Shown: positions 38,639-48,566, counted from the first letter of the stretch. The stretch is DNA of 64,000 bases from Acinetobacter pragensis (GCF_001605895.1 NZ_LUAW01000015.1:62001-126000), one strand, 5' to 3'. Notes: a model not told the origin generated them from the sequence alone. Program-made: numbers and translations.

Positions 38639-39630
38639 TAATAGTCCCCAATTTTTGTAATTTTATTTTAACGATTCAGCATTTTATGAAAAATAATAGT
38701 GTATTTTCAATAGGTTTTTTAAATATAATCAAGAAAGCCGATATATTTTCAGATAGGCTTGCATGATTTTTCCAATTAATTTTAACAGCAAAGAAATGGC
38801 ATGGTGGAATTGCCTTACTTCTAGAGAGCTGTTCTCGTGCTTTATGTATAAAGCAGTGCTTCAATCGGCTATTAACTTTTGAAGCTATTGGTGCTGTGGG
38901 CGGGCCATTTTGTAAAATGACAGGGGATGCATTTCTAACTTTTGATTATGGTGCATGACCACGGCTTTAATTAACCCGATGCTGCACAAATGAAAATAAG
39001 CAATTTAAAAGCCATCTTTAAAACCTGCGGTAATAAGAATTATTTAAACGTTATTCCCTGTTCATTTGTTTTTGATCGATTCATGCATTATATGATTAAG
39101 ATCAAAAAAAAGCATTCAAGTTCTAGCTGAAAAATTATGGTTTTTCATGTTTTTTAGATGAAAACATATTTTTTTGGCTTAATGTGCATTTTAATGAAAA
39201 TTTGAAATGAGAGCACTTGATATTATTACAAAAAATTTCAGGAAATTAGGCTATAGCCACGTGAAAGGATGTCTTAAATAGGTTGTTAAAATTAATAATA
39301 ATGATAAAACAAGCGCTTATTTATTTTGTTTAGTCTGCTTTGTTTTAAAAATCGGTGATGACTGCTGAATCTTTATTTGTAAGAATTTTTGTTCTGTACT
39401 CAGTTCTGCACTACTTTAAGGCGAAATAAAAATGAACTGGCCAAGCATCTTAAAATGTTATCTTTATTAATTAAAAAAACACAAAAAAGTTATTACAAAG
39501 TTCTCAGTTTATGCATAATAAATTAACTTTAGCTGAAAAGGTTCTTTTTTATGGATCCCTCGCCGTGCGTAGGCCTATCTGATGTTCTTCAAATTCAATG
39601 TTCTGTACACTGTTTTGGAGATGCAAACTA
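38639..39630. other. Long AT-rich non-coding region between marR and the terC-like gene
   Basis: About 990 bases with no ORF that combines a ribosome-binding site and plausible composition. It holds the divergent promoters of the MarR gene and the TerC-like gene. Many A/T runs are seen, for instance 39140-39240 and 39470-39540. I looked for a yybP-ykoY manganese riboswitch, which often precedes terC genes, and did not find its GGGGAGUAG core. A small RNA or leader could be present but I cannot support one. Confidence 0.5.
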
Positions 39631-41151
39631 ATGGAATTTTTAATGGACCCGGGTTTATGGGTCGGTTTAATTACTCTAATTATCTTAGAAATTGTACTGG
39701 GTATTGATAACCTGGTATTCATTGCCATTTTGGCTGAAAAACTCCCGCCAGAACAGCGTGATAAGGCGCGTGTTGTTGGTCTTTCTCTCGCACTCTTTAT
39801 GCGTTTGGGCTTATTGTTTGCCATTTCTTGGTTAGTCACATTGACGAAACCGCTCGTCACGCTCTTTGATTGGACATTCTCAGGCCGAGACCTCATTCTT
39901 CTATTCGGCGGCTTATTCTTAGTGTATAAAGCCGTGACTGAACTGCATGAAAAAATGGAAGGTAAGCCTGAGCTAAAAGTCACGACAAAAGTTGTATATG
40001 CCGGCTTTACAGCGGTTGTTGCGCAAATTGTCGTGCTGGATGCCGTATTTTCCCTGGATTCTGTAATTACCGCCATTGGTATGGTGGATAATATTTATGT
40101 GATGATGGCTGCGATGGTCGTCGCTATGGCGGTGATGCTTCTGGCTTCTAAACCTTTGACAAACTTTGTCAACCGTCACCCGACTGTCGTCATTTTGTGT
40201 TTAAGCTTCCTGCTTTTAATTGGTATCAGTTTAATTGCTGAAGGCTTTGGCTTCCATATTCCGAAGGGATATATCTATTCCGGTATTGGTGTTGCCATTG
40301 TGATTGAAGCATTCAATCAGTTTACACAGCGTAATGCAGTCAAGCATCAATCTAAAATTCCGCTTCGCCACCGGACTGCAGACAGTATTTTAAAACTGAT
40401 GGGCGGAAAAGTTGAATCATCAGACGGCCCGAATTTACAGCAGGCTCAAGAGGCTTTTGCCGACGAAGAGCGCTATATGATCGGCGGTGTGCTGACTTTG
40501 GCGGAGCGTTCTGTAGCGACCATTATGACGCCGAGAAGTCAAATTTCTTGGGTCGATTTAAATGATTCTCCAGAAAAAATCCGTGAACAGGTGCTGTCAG
40601 TACCGCACAGCTTATTTCCGGTTTGCCGCGGCAGTATGGACAAAGTCATCAGTATTGTCCGCGCTAAGGAACTTTTAGATGTGTTGGATGATGAAGCTGA
40701 GCTGAAAAATCTGATTAAGAAACATCGGCCAATTTATATCTTTGAGAAGATGAAAGTGATTGACGCAATCAATACTTTGCGGACTTCTAAAGGTTCATTG
40801 GTCATGGTATCTGATGAGTTCGGCAATGTTCAGGGCCTGATTTCACCCTTGGATGTTTTTGAAGCGATTGCTGGTGAATTCCCTGATGCGGATGAACAGC
40901 TGGATTTAGTGAAAATCGGTGAGAAAGAATGGAAGGCTTCCGGCATGCTAGATATCTATCAGCTTGAATTGGAGCTGGGCATGCTGGATTTGGTCGAAGA
41001 TGATGCCGGCTATATCAGTGTATCTGGACTGATTTTGGATAAAATGCAGGGCAATGTTGAAGTTGGCTCTGAACTGAATTATCAAGGCATTCAATTCATA
41101 GTGACTGAAATGGATGGCAATAGGATTAAAACAGTGCATATCCAAGCTTAG
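39631..41151 (+). CDS. TerC-family membrane protein fused to CBS and CorC/HlyC domains
   Basis: 506 residues. Residues 1 to about 230 form a TerC membrane domain with [21 protein letters not shown] and [16 protein letters not shown], whose acidic residues are thought to bind metal. A CBS-domain pair follows ([14 protein letters not shown], then a segment through [16 protein letters not shown]), and the C-terminus is a CorC_HlyC domain. Proteins of this type are linked to manganese or other metal export. The ATG at 39631 is preferred over one 33 bases upstream because TTGGAG precedes it and the membrane domain starts there. Confidence 0.9.
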   Translation: MEFLMDPGLWVGLITLIILEIVLGIDNLVFIAILAEKLPPEQRDKARVVGLSLALFMRLGLLFAISWLVTLTKPLVTLFDWTFSGRDLILLFGGLFLVYKAVTELHEKMEGKPELKVTTKVVYAGFTAVVAQIVVLDAVFSLDSVITAIGMVDNIYVMMAAMVVAMAVMLLASKPLTNFVNRHPTVVILCLSFLLLIGISLIAEGFGFHIPKGYIYSGIGVAIVIEAFNQFTQRNAVKHQSKIPLRHRTADSILKLMGGKVESSDGPNLQQAQEAFADEERYMIGGVLTLAERSVATIMTPRSQISWVDLNDSPEKIREQVLSVPHSLFPVCRGSMDKVISIVRAKELLDVLDDEAELKNLIKKHRPIYIFEKMKVIDAINTLRTSKGSLVMVSDEFGNVQGLISPLDVFEAIAGEFPDADEQLDLVKIGEKEWKASGMLDIYQLELELGMLDLVEDDAGYISVSGLILDKMQGNVEVGSELNYQGIQFIVTEMDGNRIKTVHIQA

Positions 41152-41507
41152 ATCTATACAGCTCACTCTGTTTAATTTGATGCAGATCTAGAACATCTTC
41201 GTTTGCATCGTTTTATAAATACCAGCCTATTGATGAATGGGCTGGTATTTTTGTATGAATTGGGTCGATTGCAAAGTAAAAACAATGAAAAACCGCTGTT
41301 TGCTTTTCAGTATAAAGACAGGTATAACATTCGAATTAATATCAATTTAATTCAAAATACAGTCGTTTTTACAGGCTTCTGCTTTATACCGAAGGCTGTT
41401 TTATTACGGCTGTTAACAAAATGACTGGAAAGCCAGCATATGAATTAAAATGAATCTGGCGAATAAATACAAATACCGAAAAAATAATAATCTGGAATGT
41501 CCCTAAA
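41152..41507. other. Non-coding region with a terminator
   Basis: A 356-base gap. It begins with the terminator of the terC-like gene and is otherwise AT-rich. A 73-codon open frame at 41203 runs through the terminator and is not considered a gene. Nothing else recognised. Confidence 0.5.
41217..41252 (+). terminator. Rho-independent terminator after the terC-like gene
   Basis: ATACCAGCC (41219-41227) pairs with GGCTGGTAT (41240-41248), followed by a T run. Confidence 0.87.
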
Positions 41508-42239
41508 ATGAAAATCAAAGAAACTGTGATTGATTTTGCCAAGCTGTCACAAGAGGAAAAGCACCAGCAATTTCAGAAAATTTGGGAGTTCGATCAGCGG
41601 ATTTTTCCTAGCGGTACAATTGAGCAGCTTTACGATTACTTATATGATTTGGCTGCGGTATCTATCCCGATTGTGCAGTATTTTCATCGGGGGAAACTGG
41701 TTGGACAAAACATCATTCCTATTTTAAAGCTGAAAGCGGCGAAGAGAGATATTTTTATCATTACCTCCAGAGCCGGTTTTTTGACGGAATACCGGGGCCG
41801 AAACCGCAGTCTAAATTCCGCCATACGCGTCGCATTGAATCATCGAATCCGTTATCCGGCGACACCGCTATGGTTTGTCACCACTTTGATGCAGCCTAAA
41901 ATTTATCGGCTGTTCGCTTCACGCTCTGCGAATTTCTTTCCGCGCGCTGGCAGAGCAATGCCAAAGGCGCATGCTGAAGTGCTTCAAATAATGCAAAGTT
42001 ATTGTACTGACGTGCAGGTGCGCGGCGAAAATATTTTTGTGCATCGCTGCAATATTCCTAAAGTGACAGCTGAACAGCTGGTTCGGCTGCGCAACAGGTC
42101 AGATTCGCATAATCAGTACTTTTTACAGCATGTGCCGGATTATTTTGATGGGATGGGCCTCATGTGTATTTGCTGCTTGGATTTCAGCACCATCTTTGAA
42201 ACTATTTTTAATTTGGCAATGGGCCGTACCGTTAAATAA
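41508..42239 (+). CDS. Hypothetical protein, possibly acetyltransferase-like
   Basis: 243 residues, not recognised. The central GFLTEYRGRNRSLNSAIRVAL stretch resembles the acetyl-CoA pyrophosphate loop and following helix of GNAT enzymes, and strands surround it, so a GNAT-like or acyl-homoserine-lactone-synthase-like fold is a reasonable guess. There is no membrane segment or signal peptide. A CICC cysteine group sits near the C-terminus. It converges on thiM, 25 bases apart, without a visible terminator. Confidence 0.7.
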   Translation: MKIKETVIDFAKLSQEEKHQQFQKIWEFDQRIFPSGTIEQLYDYLYDLAAVSIPIVQYFHRGKLVGQNIIPILKLKAAKRDIFIITSRAGFLTEYRGRNRSLNSAIRVALNHRIRYPATPLWFVTTLMQPKIYRLFASRSANFFPRAGRAMPKAHAEVLQIMQSYCTDVQVRGENIFVHRCNIPKVTAEQLVRLRNRSDSHNQYFLQHVPDYFDGMGLMCICCLDFSTIFETIFNLAMGRTVK

Positions 42240-42264
42240 AATGACTGCAGAAGCAGGCTGGTCT

Positions 42265-43134
42265 TTATAAAGGCAAAATGCAGAAATCACTGTATTGCCG
42301 AAAATCCTCTTCATTAAGGGAATAAATTTCATCTAAAAATGCCACATTAAAGCTGCCAGCAGTATTGGCGCGTGCATATGCTTTTTTTCCGGCTATGGCA
42401 AAATGGATGTGTGCGGCCATTGTACCTGCTGTGATGGTGCTGCTGACAGAACAATAGGCCGCCGTTAAGGCGCCTAAAGCGCAGCCGGAGGCGGTAATTT
42501 TAGGCTGCAGATATGATCCGCCATTAATTTGAATTACAGCATTCAGCTCTTTGGACAGAATAAAGTCTGATTCGCCAGAGATAGCAATGCATTCCGTATG
42601 TTCAAACAATGGCTGCGCCTGCAGATAAATGGATTCACTGCTGACGGTGCTGTCGACGCCTTTGGCTTGAATTTGGTTACCAGCCAGTGCACTGATTTCA
42701 GACGCATTGCCGCGAATGACGGTCGGCTGATACTGCAGCAAAAGATCTGCCATGTCAGAGCGCCATTTTAATACAGCGCCATAGCCCACAGGGTCCAGCA
42801 CCCATATTTTTCCAAGGTTCTGTGCGGTTTGAGCCGCAATCTGCATCGCCTGCATCTGTTCTGATGTCGGTGTGCCCAGATTCAGGTTAATTGCGCTCGC
42901 AATGCTGGCGAAACTCTCCGCTTCAAATGGATTGTCAATCATTGCCGGAGATGCGCCAGCGGCTAAAAGAATATTGGCCACATAGTTGCTGGCAACCGTG
43001 TTGGTCATAATATGCACCAGCGGCTGCTGCGTTTTCAGTTCGATCCACGCATCAATGACTTGCTGCAGCAAGGGTGATGTTAAGTCGTGCAGCTGATCAT
43101 TCGCAGTATTGCTGAGCTGTTCGGATTGATTCAT
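42265..43134 (-). CDS. thiM: Hydroxyethylthiazole kinase ThiM
   Basis: 289 residues. ThiM salvages the thiazole alcohol of thiamine by ATP phosphorylation. Matching segments are PLVHIMTNTVASNYVANILLA, GASPAMIDNP, LDPVGYGA, VIRGNASEISALAG and the catalytic region ITASGCALGALTAAYC. GGGAGAA precedes the ATG. No thiD or thiE is adjacent, unlike the common thiMDE arrangement, and I see no TPP riboswitch upstream. Confidence 0.95.
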   Translation of the reverse strand: MNQSEQLSNTANDQLHDLTSPLLQQVIDAWIELKTQQPLVHIMTNTVASNYVANILLAAGASPAMIDNPFEAESFASIASAINLNLGTPTSEQMQAMQIAAQTAQNLGKIWVLDPVGYGAVLKWRSDMADLLLQYQPTVIRGNASEISALAGNQIQAKGVDSTVSSESIYLQAQPLFEHTECIAISGESDFILSKELNAVIQINGGSYLQPKITASGCALGALTAAYCSVSSTITAGTMAAHIHFAIAGKKAYARANTAGSFNVAFLDEIYSLNEEDFRQYSDFCILPL

Positions 43135-43244
43135 TTCGGGTTCTCCCTAAACGGGTGAAGCGGTTGGCTGTTTAATGAATAATAATGTGTTGCTGCGTTG
43201 ACAGCTAGAGCGCGCATCAGATGCGCGTTCTGTATGATCAGTAT

Positions 43245-44417
43245 TTAGCGGGTAAAATAATGGTCTTGCTGCTTGCAGCTGCGGCAAAACAGCGAAACAT
43301 AATTATCTGCATCATAATCGACGTCCAGCTCATTTGATCCGCAGTGCATGCAGCGCTTTAAAGCATAGAATTTTAAGCGCGGTTCTACTTTTTCCCAAAT
43401 TTTCCAAATGGGCTGCACAAATACAGATTCATCGCAGTTCAAAAAGCGGAAAAACAAAATTTCAATCATTTTTGAAATGTGCAGCTGCTGCGGGTGGGGC
43501 AGTGTTGACGTGACCCATTTTTCTTCTAAGCCGCGTTCCCGGTATTGTTCTACGGTCTTTCTCAATAAATTGGTATTAATGAATTTTTCGTTTCGCGGCT
43601 GCAGCAATTTCTTCTGATGCAGATAATCCAGCGCAGTCTGCATTAAATAAAATACTTGTCCAACGGCTAAACTGTCGAGCAAGCGGTAGCATAAGGCTCT
43701 TAAGCTGTTATTTCCCGAGATCTGTATTTGCCAAAGCCTGCAGTAAAACTGAATAAACTGCACAATTTTTTCATACAGCAGTTCATAGATGGCGTCTTTA
43801 ACTTCATCCGAATTCTTGAATGGAATGCCCTGAGATAGGTTTTCATAGAACCATAAACGCAGACGATGGGTAATGCTGAATAAGCTGGGCTCTGAATAGC
43901 CGTCTAAACGCACATTGATGTAGTATTGGCCCGATTCAGCGGCATAATCTTTTAAAGTCAGCACATGCTGATCAATCATGCGTTTCATCAAACTTTTCTG
44001 GAACAGATAGTTGGGAGAAATCGGGGCGTATTTTATTTTTTCCCAGTCGATGAACTCATCATGCTGAGAGTTTTCAAAAACCTGATCATCCAATATCGAC
44101 AGCAGAAAAAGTTTTTGCATGAAACTGAGCTGGCTCAGTTCAAATTCGATAAAGTCTTTATCTTTGCCCTTAAGTTTCTGTTTATGATTTTCCTGATGCA
44201 GCGCTTCTTTGATTAATTTTTTCCGGCTGGCTTGGCAGGCTGTGCAATGGCAGTTTTGAGTTTTGTCCAGATAGATCTTATGTTCGCAATAGCTGCATTC
44301 GTGATAGTTCAGTTCTTGTTCAAACTGCTCTGCTTCTACCCAATACATAGATGCGCGGCACAAAGGGCATTTTGTACTTTCATCTAAATTCCGCTGGATA
44401 ATTTGAAGCATATGCAT
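43245..44417 (-). CDS. Hypothetical protein with cysteine clusters at both ends
   Basis: About 390 residues, not recognised. The N-terminal 60 residues have CPLC, CSYC and CHCTAC, and the C-terminus has CMHC and CRSC, consistent with two or more zinc ribbons. Between them is a helix-rich, charged region with no signal peptide or membrane segment. This layout suggests a nucleic-acid- or protein-binding factor, but no family can be named. An ATG 45 bases further upstream (44462) exists, but a TATAAT lies between it and the chosen start, so the shorter form is favoured. Confidence 0.7.
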   Translation of the reverse strand: MHMLQIIQRNLDESTKCPLCRASMYWVEAEQFEQELNYHECSYCEHKIYLDKTQNCHCTACQASRKKLIKEALHQENHKQKLKGKDKDFIEFELSQLSFMQKLFLLSILDDQVFENSQHDEFIDWEKIKYAPISPNYLFQKSLMKRMIDQHVLTLKDYAAESGQYYINVRLDGYSEPSLFSITHRLRLWFYENLSQGIPFKNSDEVKDAIYELLYEKIVQFIQFYCRLWQIQISGNNSLRALCYRLLDSLAVGQVFYLMQTALDYLHQKKLLQPRNEKFINTNLLRKTVEQYRERGLEEKWVTSTLPHPQQLHISKMIEILFFRFLNCDESVFVQPIWKIWEKVEPRLKFYALKRCMHCGSNELDVDYDADNYVSLFCRSCKQQDHYFTR

Positions 44418-44523
44418 TGCATCTTTATAAACTGATGCGCTTATTATACACAGCAAATGCAATGACGCGGGCTGATTCGCAGCCTAAATCCAGCGCAGCT
44501 GAATAGGCAGATTGTGCAATAAA

Positions 44524-44547
44524 AAAGAGCTGAATCAATCAGCTCTG
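44524..44547 (-). terminator. Terminator after the 87-residue small gene
   Basis: AGAGCTGA pairs with TCAGCTCT. On the minus strand the stem is followed by a run of T. Confidence 0.85.
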
Positions 44548-44605
44548 GGGCTTTTGCGATAAGGGCAACTTCTGTAAAGCGGATGAATTAAAATTAATGA
44601 AATAC

Positions 44606-44869
44606 TTAATATGCCGCTGGGCACGGCAAAGATTCGTCCTCCTCTCCAATTTGCTTGGCGTCAATTAAAGCCTGCGCCTTTTTTGAAGGCACTTTTTTGA
44701 CACCTAATGCATCATAGGTGTTGATAATTGAACTGACTTCATAAGTTTGCAGCGGGATGCCTTCACAGGTCATAAACATTGCAATGACTTTATGATCGAT
44801 ATTTGCCGCATCAAGCGCTTGCAGAGTCTTGACGTTTTCTATGCGGACGATATGGTCTTTTAAATACAT
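44606..44869 (-). CDS. Small hypothetical protein
   Basis: 87 residues, not recognised. The start at 44869 is chosen because AGAGGTG lies just before it; a longer frame upstream (to 45148) has no ribosome-binding site and low-quality sequence. It is probably soluble, with the pattern DHIVRIENVKTLQALDAANID and a C-terminal segment KKAQALIDAKQIGEEDE. A dedicated terminator follows, which supports a real gene. Confidence 0.7.
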   Translation of the reverse strand: MYLKDHIVRIENVKTLQALDAANIDHKVIAMFMTCEGIPLQTYEVSSIINTYDALGVKKVPSKKAQALIDAKQIGEEDESLPCPAAY

Positions 44870-45472
44870 TTTGCACCTCTTCTTATTGCTGATTAATTTT
44901 ATAGTGAACTTCGTGCATTTATATACAAGCAATAATCGTGCACAAAATGTACAGGTTCGGAAAATAATGTAGGATTTTTTAAAAGCAGGCGTATGTACCT
45001 CTAAGCGGAATGAATGCTTTGCATCATTGGTATTTGGGTTTATGTACTTTAAATATGTGTTTTGCAATCTTGGGAAAATATCTGCACCGTTCTGATTTGG
45101 TTTTAACGAAGTTGATCCGGCCATTCTTACCCGATAATTTAGACGCAAAAGTGTGAAATTGACCGTTAAAGCGGCATTTGCTGATGAAAAAAAGAGATAG
45201 TGCGTAAAAATAGGGCAGTAATTGCGGGTTCATGTGCAGGCAGATTGGCATGGTTTGAAGCCGCCGGATATGAATACGGCAATTTTGTATAAATAATAAG
45301 CCAGATTAAGCAATTAACGCAGATGATGAATTGAAAATCACTGCGGATAGTCCCATATATAAAAACAGAGTAAATGCACAGACAGCTTGCATAACTTGAC
45401 GTATGATCGAATCATTCACAACGTTTGATAAGAAAAAGCTGTCTCGGCTTGAGCAAAGGATCAGGACATTAT
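44870..45472. other. Region without a convincing gene, upstream of pepN
   Basis: About 600 bases. Several short open frames occur but none has both a ribosome-binding site and plausible length. On the plus strand, 45010-45156 reads as 48 codons with protein-like composition, and a different frame from about 45194 to 45292 ends in another protein-like stretch. This might be the remains of a decayed gene. The pepN promoter must also lie here. Confidence 0.4.
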
Positions 45473-48082
45473 ATGAATATTGCCGCAAACCCCGTGGTTG
45501 AAGCAGACCAAACTGTTTATTTAAAAGATTATCAAAAACCGTCTTTTTTGGTGGATTCTATTGATTTAGATATTCAAGTCTTTGATGATAAAACGTATGT
45601 GAATGCAAAATTAGTCATGCAGCGTCAGACTGCAGGTGATTTGGTACTGCTGGGCCGTGATTTGGAATTAAAATTCATTGCAGTGAATGGCAAAGCGCTC
45701 ACCCGCGAAGAATACCAATTAGATGCTGAACAGCTGGTGATTGCCAATGCGCCAGACCAAGCTGTGATTGAGACACAGGTGGTGATCCATCCTGAATCGA
45801 ATACTCAGCTGGAAGGCCTATACCAAGCCAGCGGTGATTTATTTGTTACTCAAAATGAACCGGAAGGTTTCCGTAAAATTACATTCTATCCGGACCGCCC
45901 GGATGTGCTGTCTGTATTTACCACCCGTGTAGAAGCTGATAAAAAATTTCCTGTGCTGCTGGCAAACGGCAACTTGATGGAAGCCGGTGAAGCGGGCGCA
46001 GGCCGCCACTATACGGTTTGGCAAGATCCGACTAAAAAGCCGAGCTATCTTTTTGCGTGCGTGATCGGCGATTTGGCGGTGATGAAGGATCATTATGTGA
46101 CTTCTGAAGGCCGCAATGTTGCCTTAGAAATTTATGCCGAAGAAAAAGATATTCCGAAATGCCGCATCGCCATGGAAGCGTTAAAGCATTCTATGCAATG
46201 GGATGAAGAGCACTATGGCCGCGCTTATGATTTAGATAATTATATGATTGTGGCCACCAGCGCATTCAATATGGGCGCAATGGAAAACAAAGGCTTGAAT
46301 ATCTTCAATACCTCATGTGTATTGGCTGATGAAGAGTACACCACGGACGCCGCAATTATGCGTGTACAGTCCGTCATTGCGCATGAATATTTCCATAATT
46401 GGACAGGCAACCGCATTACGTGCCGCGACTGGTTCCAGCTGTGCTTAAAAGAGGGCTTAACGGTATTCCGTGACCAGTCCTTCTCGGAAGACTTGCAGTC
46501 CGCTGCTGTACAGCGCATTGATGATGTCGCTGTGCTTAAAGCGCACCAATTTCCTGAAGATTCAGGCCCGCTTTCTCATCCGCCGCGCCCTGACCACTTT
46601 GTAGAAATCAATAATTTCTATACCGCAACAGTCTATGAAAAAGGTGCGGAAATCAACCGCATGATGTCGACTTTGCTGGGCAAGGAAAAATTCCGCCAAG
46701 GCACAGATGAATATTTCCGCCGTCATGACGGCCAAGCTGTGACCGTAGAAGATTGGATTGCGGCTTTAACTGCAGGTTCTGGGGTTGACCTTTCAAGTTT
46801 CTTAACATGGTACAACCAGCCGGGCACACCAAAATTAGAAGCCAAAGGGGAATATGACGCCTCTGCGCAGACCTATCGTTTGAGCTTTAAGCAAAGCCTG
46901 AAAGCGCATCCGAAGTATCCAAATTTGAAAGCTGTGCCAATTCCTGTGGCTTTGGCGCTGTTTGACGCTGCATCTGGTGAACAGCTGACGCTGCATTCCG
47001 AAGCGCTGTTTGAAAATGGCGTTAAAGACGGTGTGTATTTATTTGATCAAGATCAAGCAATCATCGAATTTACGGGCATTACGGTAAAACCTGTTGTTTC
47101 ATTATTGCGCAACTTTTCTGCGCCAGTGAATCTTGATTTCAACTATTCGGATGATGAACTTGCGTTCCTCATGCAGTATGAAACCAATGGCTTTAACCAA
47201 TGGCAGGCCGCGCAGACATTGCTGGATCGTATTCTGCTGAATGACCATGCCGCTGAAATTTATATTCAGGCCATCAATAATACCGTGCCTGAATTAATTC
47301 AAAAAGATCCCTTATTGGCATCGCGCATCTTTGATGTGCCGTCAGAAGGCTATTTAGGCAGCCGTATTGATGACGGCTATCGTCCTGCTGCTATTCAAGA
47401 GAAGCGCAATGCTTTGCTGGATACATTAGCGCGTGAATTTGGTTCCTTCTGCAAGGAAACTTATTTAGAACTAGACCCGGACAGCCAAAAAGAATTTTCT
47501 CAGGCGATGGGCGTGCGCGCGCTGAAAAATATCATGCTGAGCATGATGGCGCGTCAAGGCGATACAGAGGCATTTGATCTGGCGCATCAGCAGTATCAAT
47601 CTACAGGCAATATGTCAGAGCGTTTAGGCGCATTGCGCGTATTGGTATGGAATGATGCGCCTCAAGCAAAAGATGCCCTAGCAGATTTTTATGACCGCTT
47701 TAAAGACGAAGCGCTGTCTTTGGATCAATGGTTCATGGTGCAGGCTGCGCATCCAAAAGCGACAGCTGAAACTTTGGCTTATCTCACTGCACATGCAGAC
47801 TATGACTTAGGCGTGCCGAACCGCATCCGTTCAGTCAGCGGCGGTTTAAATGCCAATCCGGTGAATACATGGGGCTTTGGCGTGAAGCATTTCATTGGTT
47901 TAGCGAAGTATTTAGATGAGAAGAATCCAATTGTCGGTTCTCGCTTGCTGCAAGCATTGTCACGCTGGTATACCTTAGCCGAGCCGCAGCGCTCAGCGGT
48001 AAAAGCAGAGCTTGAAGCATTTAAGCCGCAAGTTAAATCTAAGAATGTTGCTGAAACGCTAAACAGCATGCTGAACGTTTAA
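45473..48082 (+). CDS. pepN: Aminopeptidase N
   Basis: 869 residues, an M1-family zinc aminopeptidase close to the E. coli enzyme in length. It has the substrate-binding GAMENKG motif, the zinc site HEYFHNWTGNR (HExxH), and the downstream KEGLTVFRDQ Glu ligand. The long C-terminal helical domain is complete. The ATG at 45473 follows AGGATCAGGA; an ATG 48 bases upstream adds unrelated sequence. It trims N-terminal residues from peptides in the cytoplasm. Confidence 0.97.
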   Translation: MNIAANPVVEADQTVYLKDYQKPSFLVDSIDLDIQVFDDKTYVNAKLVMQRQTAGDLVLLGRDLELKFIAVNGKALTREEYQLDAEQLVIANAPDQAVIETQVVIHPESNTQLEGLYQASGDLFVTQNEPEGFRKITFYPDRPDVLSVFTTRVEADKKFPVLLANGNLMEAGEAGAGRHYTVWQDPTKKPSYLFACVIGDLAVMKDHYVTSEGRNVALEIYAEEKDIPKCRIAMEALKHSMQWDEEHYGRAYDLDNYMIVATSAFNMGAMENKGLNIFNTSCVLADEEYTTDAAIMRVQSVIAHEYFHNWTGNRITCRDWFQLCLKEGLTVFRDQSFSEDLQSAAVQRIDDVAVLKAHQFPEDSGPLSHPPRPDHFVEINNFYTATVYEKGAEINRMMSTLLGKEKFRQGTDEYFRRHDGQAVTVEDWIAALTAGSGVDLSSFLTWYNQPGTPKLEAKGEYDASAQTYRLSFKQSLKAHPKYPNLKAVPIPVALALFDAASGEQLTLHSEALFENGVKDGVYLFDQDQAIIEFTGITVKPVVSLLRNFSAPVNLDFNYSDDELAFLMQYETNGFNQWQAAQTLLDRILLNDHAAEIYIQAINNTVPELIQKDPLLASRIFDVPSEGYLGSRIDDGYRPAAIQEKRNALLDTLAREFGSFCKETYLELDPDSQKEFSQAMGVRALKNIMLSMMARQGDTEAFDLAHQQYQSTGNMSERLGALRVLVWNDAPQAKDALADFYDRFKDEALSLDQWFMVQAAHPKATAETLAYLTAHADYDLGVPNRIRSVSGGLNANPVNTWGFGVKHFIGLAKYLDEKNPIVGSRLLQALSRWYTLAEPQRSAVKAELEAFKPQVKSKNVAETLNSMLNV

Positions 48083-48092
48083 CTTTTCTATT

Positions 48093-48133
48093 AAAAAAGC
48101 CCTTTGCTAAGTATCTTGGTGAAGGGTTTTTTT
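48093..48133 (+). terminator. Terminator after pepN
   Basis: An imperfect stem of AAAAAAGCCCTT with AAGGGTTTTTTT around a loop of about 16 bases, with terminal T run. Confidence 0.75.
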
Positions 48134-48312
48134 ATGCAATCAAGTTATTGCTTTAGCGAATGAAACACATAAAAAATATGTGAAAAGTGTTATTAATTTC
48201 ACAAATAAAGCGTAAAATATGAATTAGGTTTTTTATTATTTGGATTATTAATAGACATATTGCTTGGCGCATTGAAGGTGCCGGCATGCGCTGTTATTAA
48301 GCTGAGGCAGTC

Positions 48313-48528
48313 ATGTTAGTTAAAGTTGAAGATGGTTTTTATTTAAACTCTCAACATATTATTGCGGTGCGTATTTCTAAAAATGCACAAGATGGATTAT
48401 TTGTTGTTGCGGTAGAATATACGCCAAACAGTGTGCAGCATACAGGCCTGTTTGAAAAGCATTTCAATAATGGCATAGAGGCTGAGGTGTATTTGCAGAG
48501 TCTGCATCAAAGCATCAGCAAGACCTGA
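48313..48528 (+). CDS. Small conserved-looking hypothetical protein
   Basis: 71 residues, not recognised. It starts with MLVKVEDGFYLNSQHIIAVRI and is mostly beta-strand-like with a C-terminal helix. GAGG lies before the ATG and a strong terminator follows, so a single-gene transcript is likely. No membrane segment or motif was seen. Confidence 0.7.
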   Translation: MLVKVEDGFYLNSQHIIAVRISKNAQDGLFVVAVEYTPNSVQHTGLFEKHFNNGIEAEVYLQSLHQSISKT

Positions 48529-48545
48529 TTTAGATTCCATCAAAT

Positions 48546-48566
48546 CCCTCAATTGAGGGTTTTTTT
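48546..48566 (+). terminator. Rho-independent terminator
   Basis: CCCTCAATTGAGGG (48546-48559) is a perfect palindrome followed by seven T. Confidence 0.87.

Noticed and set aside
39400..39640. yybP-ykoY manganese riboswitch before the TerC-like gene
   Set aside because: The conserved GGGGAGUAG core and paired elements are not present in the sequence upstream.
41203..41424. 73-codon plus-strand frame after the terC-like gene
   Set aside because: It runs through a strong terminator and has no ribosome-binding site.
43135..43245. TPP riboswitch upstream of thiM
   Set aside because: No CUGAGA or ACCUGAUCUGG-type conserved strings on the minus strand, and the space is small.
44870..45251. Long upstream extension of the 87-residue gene and a 75-codon minus-strand frame
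   Set aside because: Neither has a ribosome-binding site, while AGAGGTG marks the start at 44869.
45306..45488. 60-codon open frame on the minus strand across the pepN start
   Set aside because: No ribosome-binding site; overlaps the pepN leader and start; composition is not convincing.
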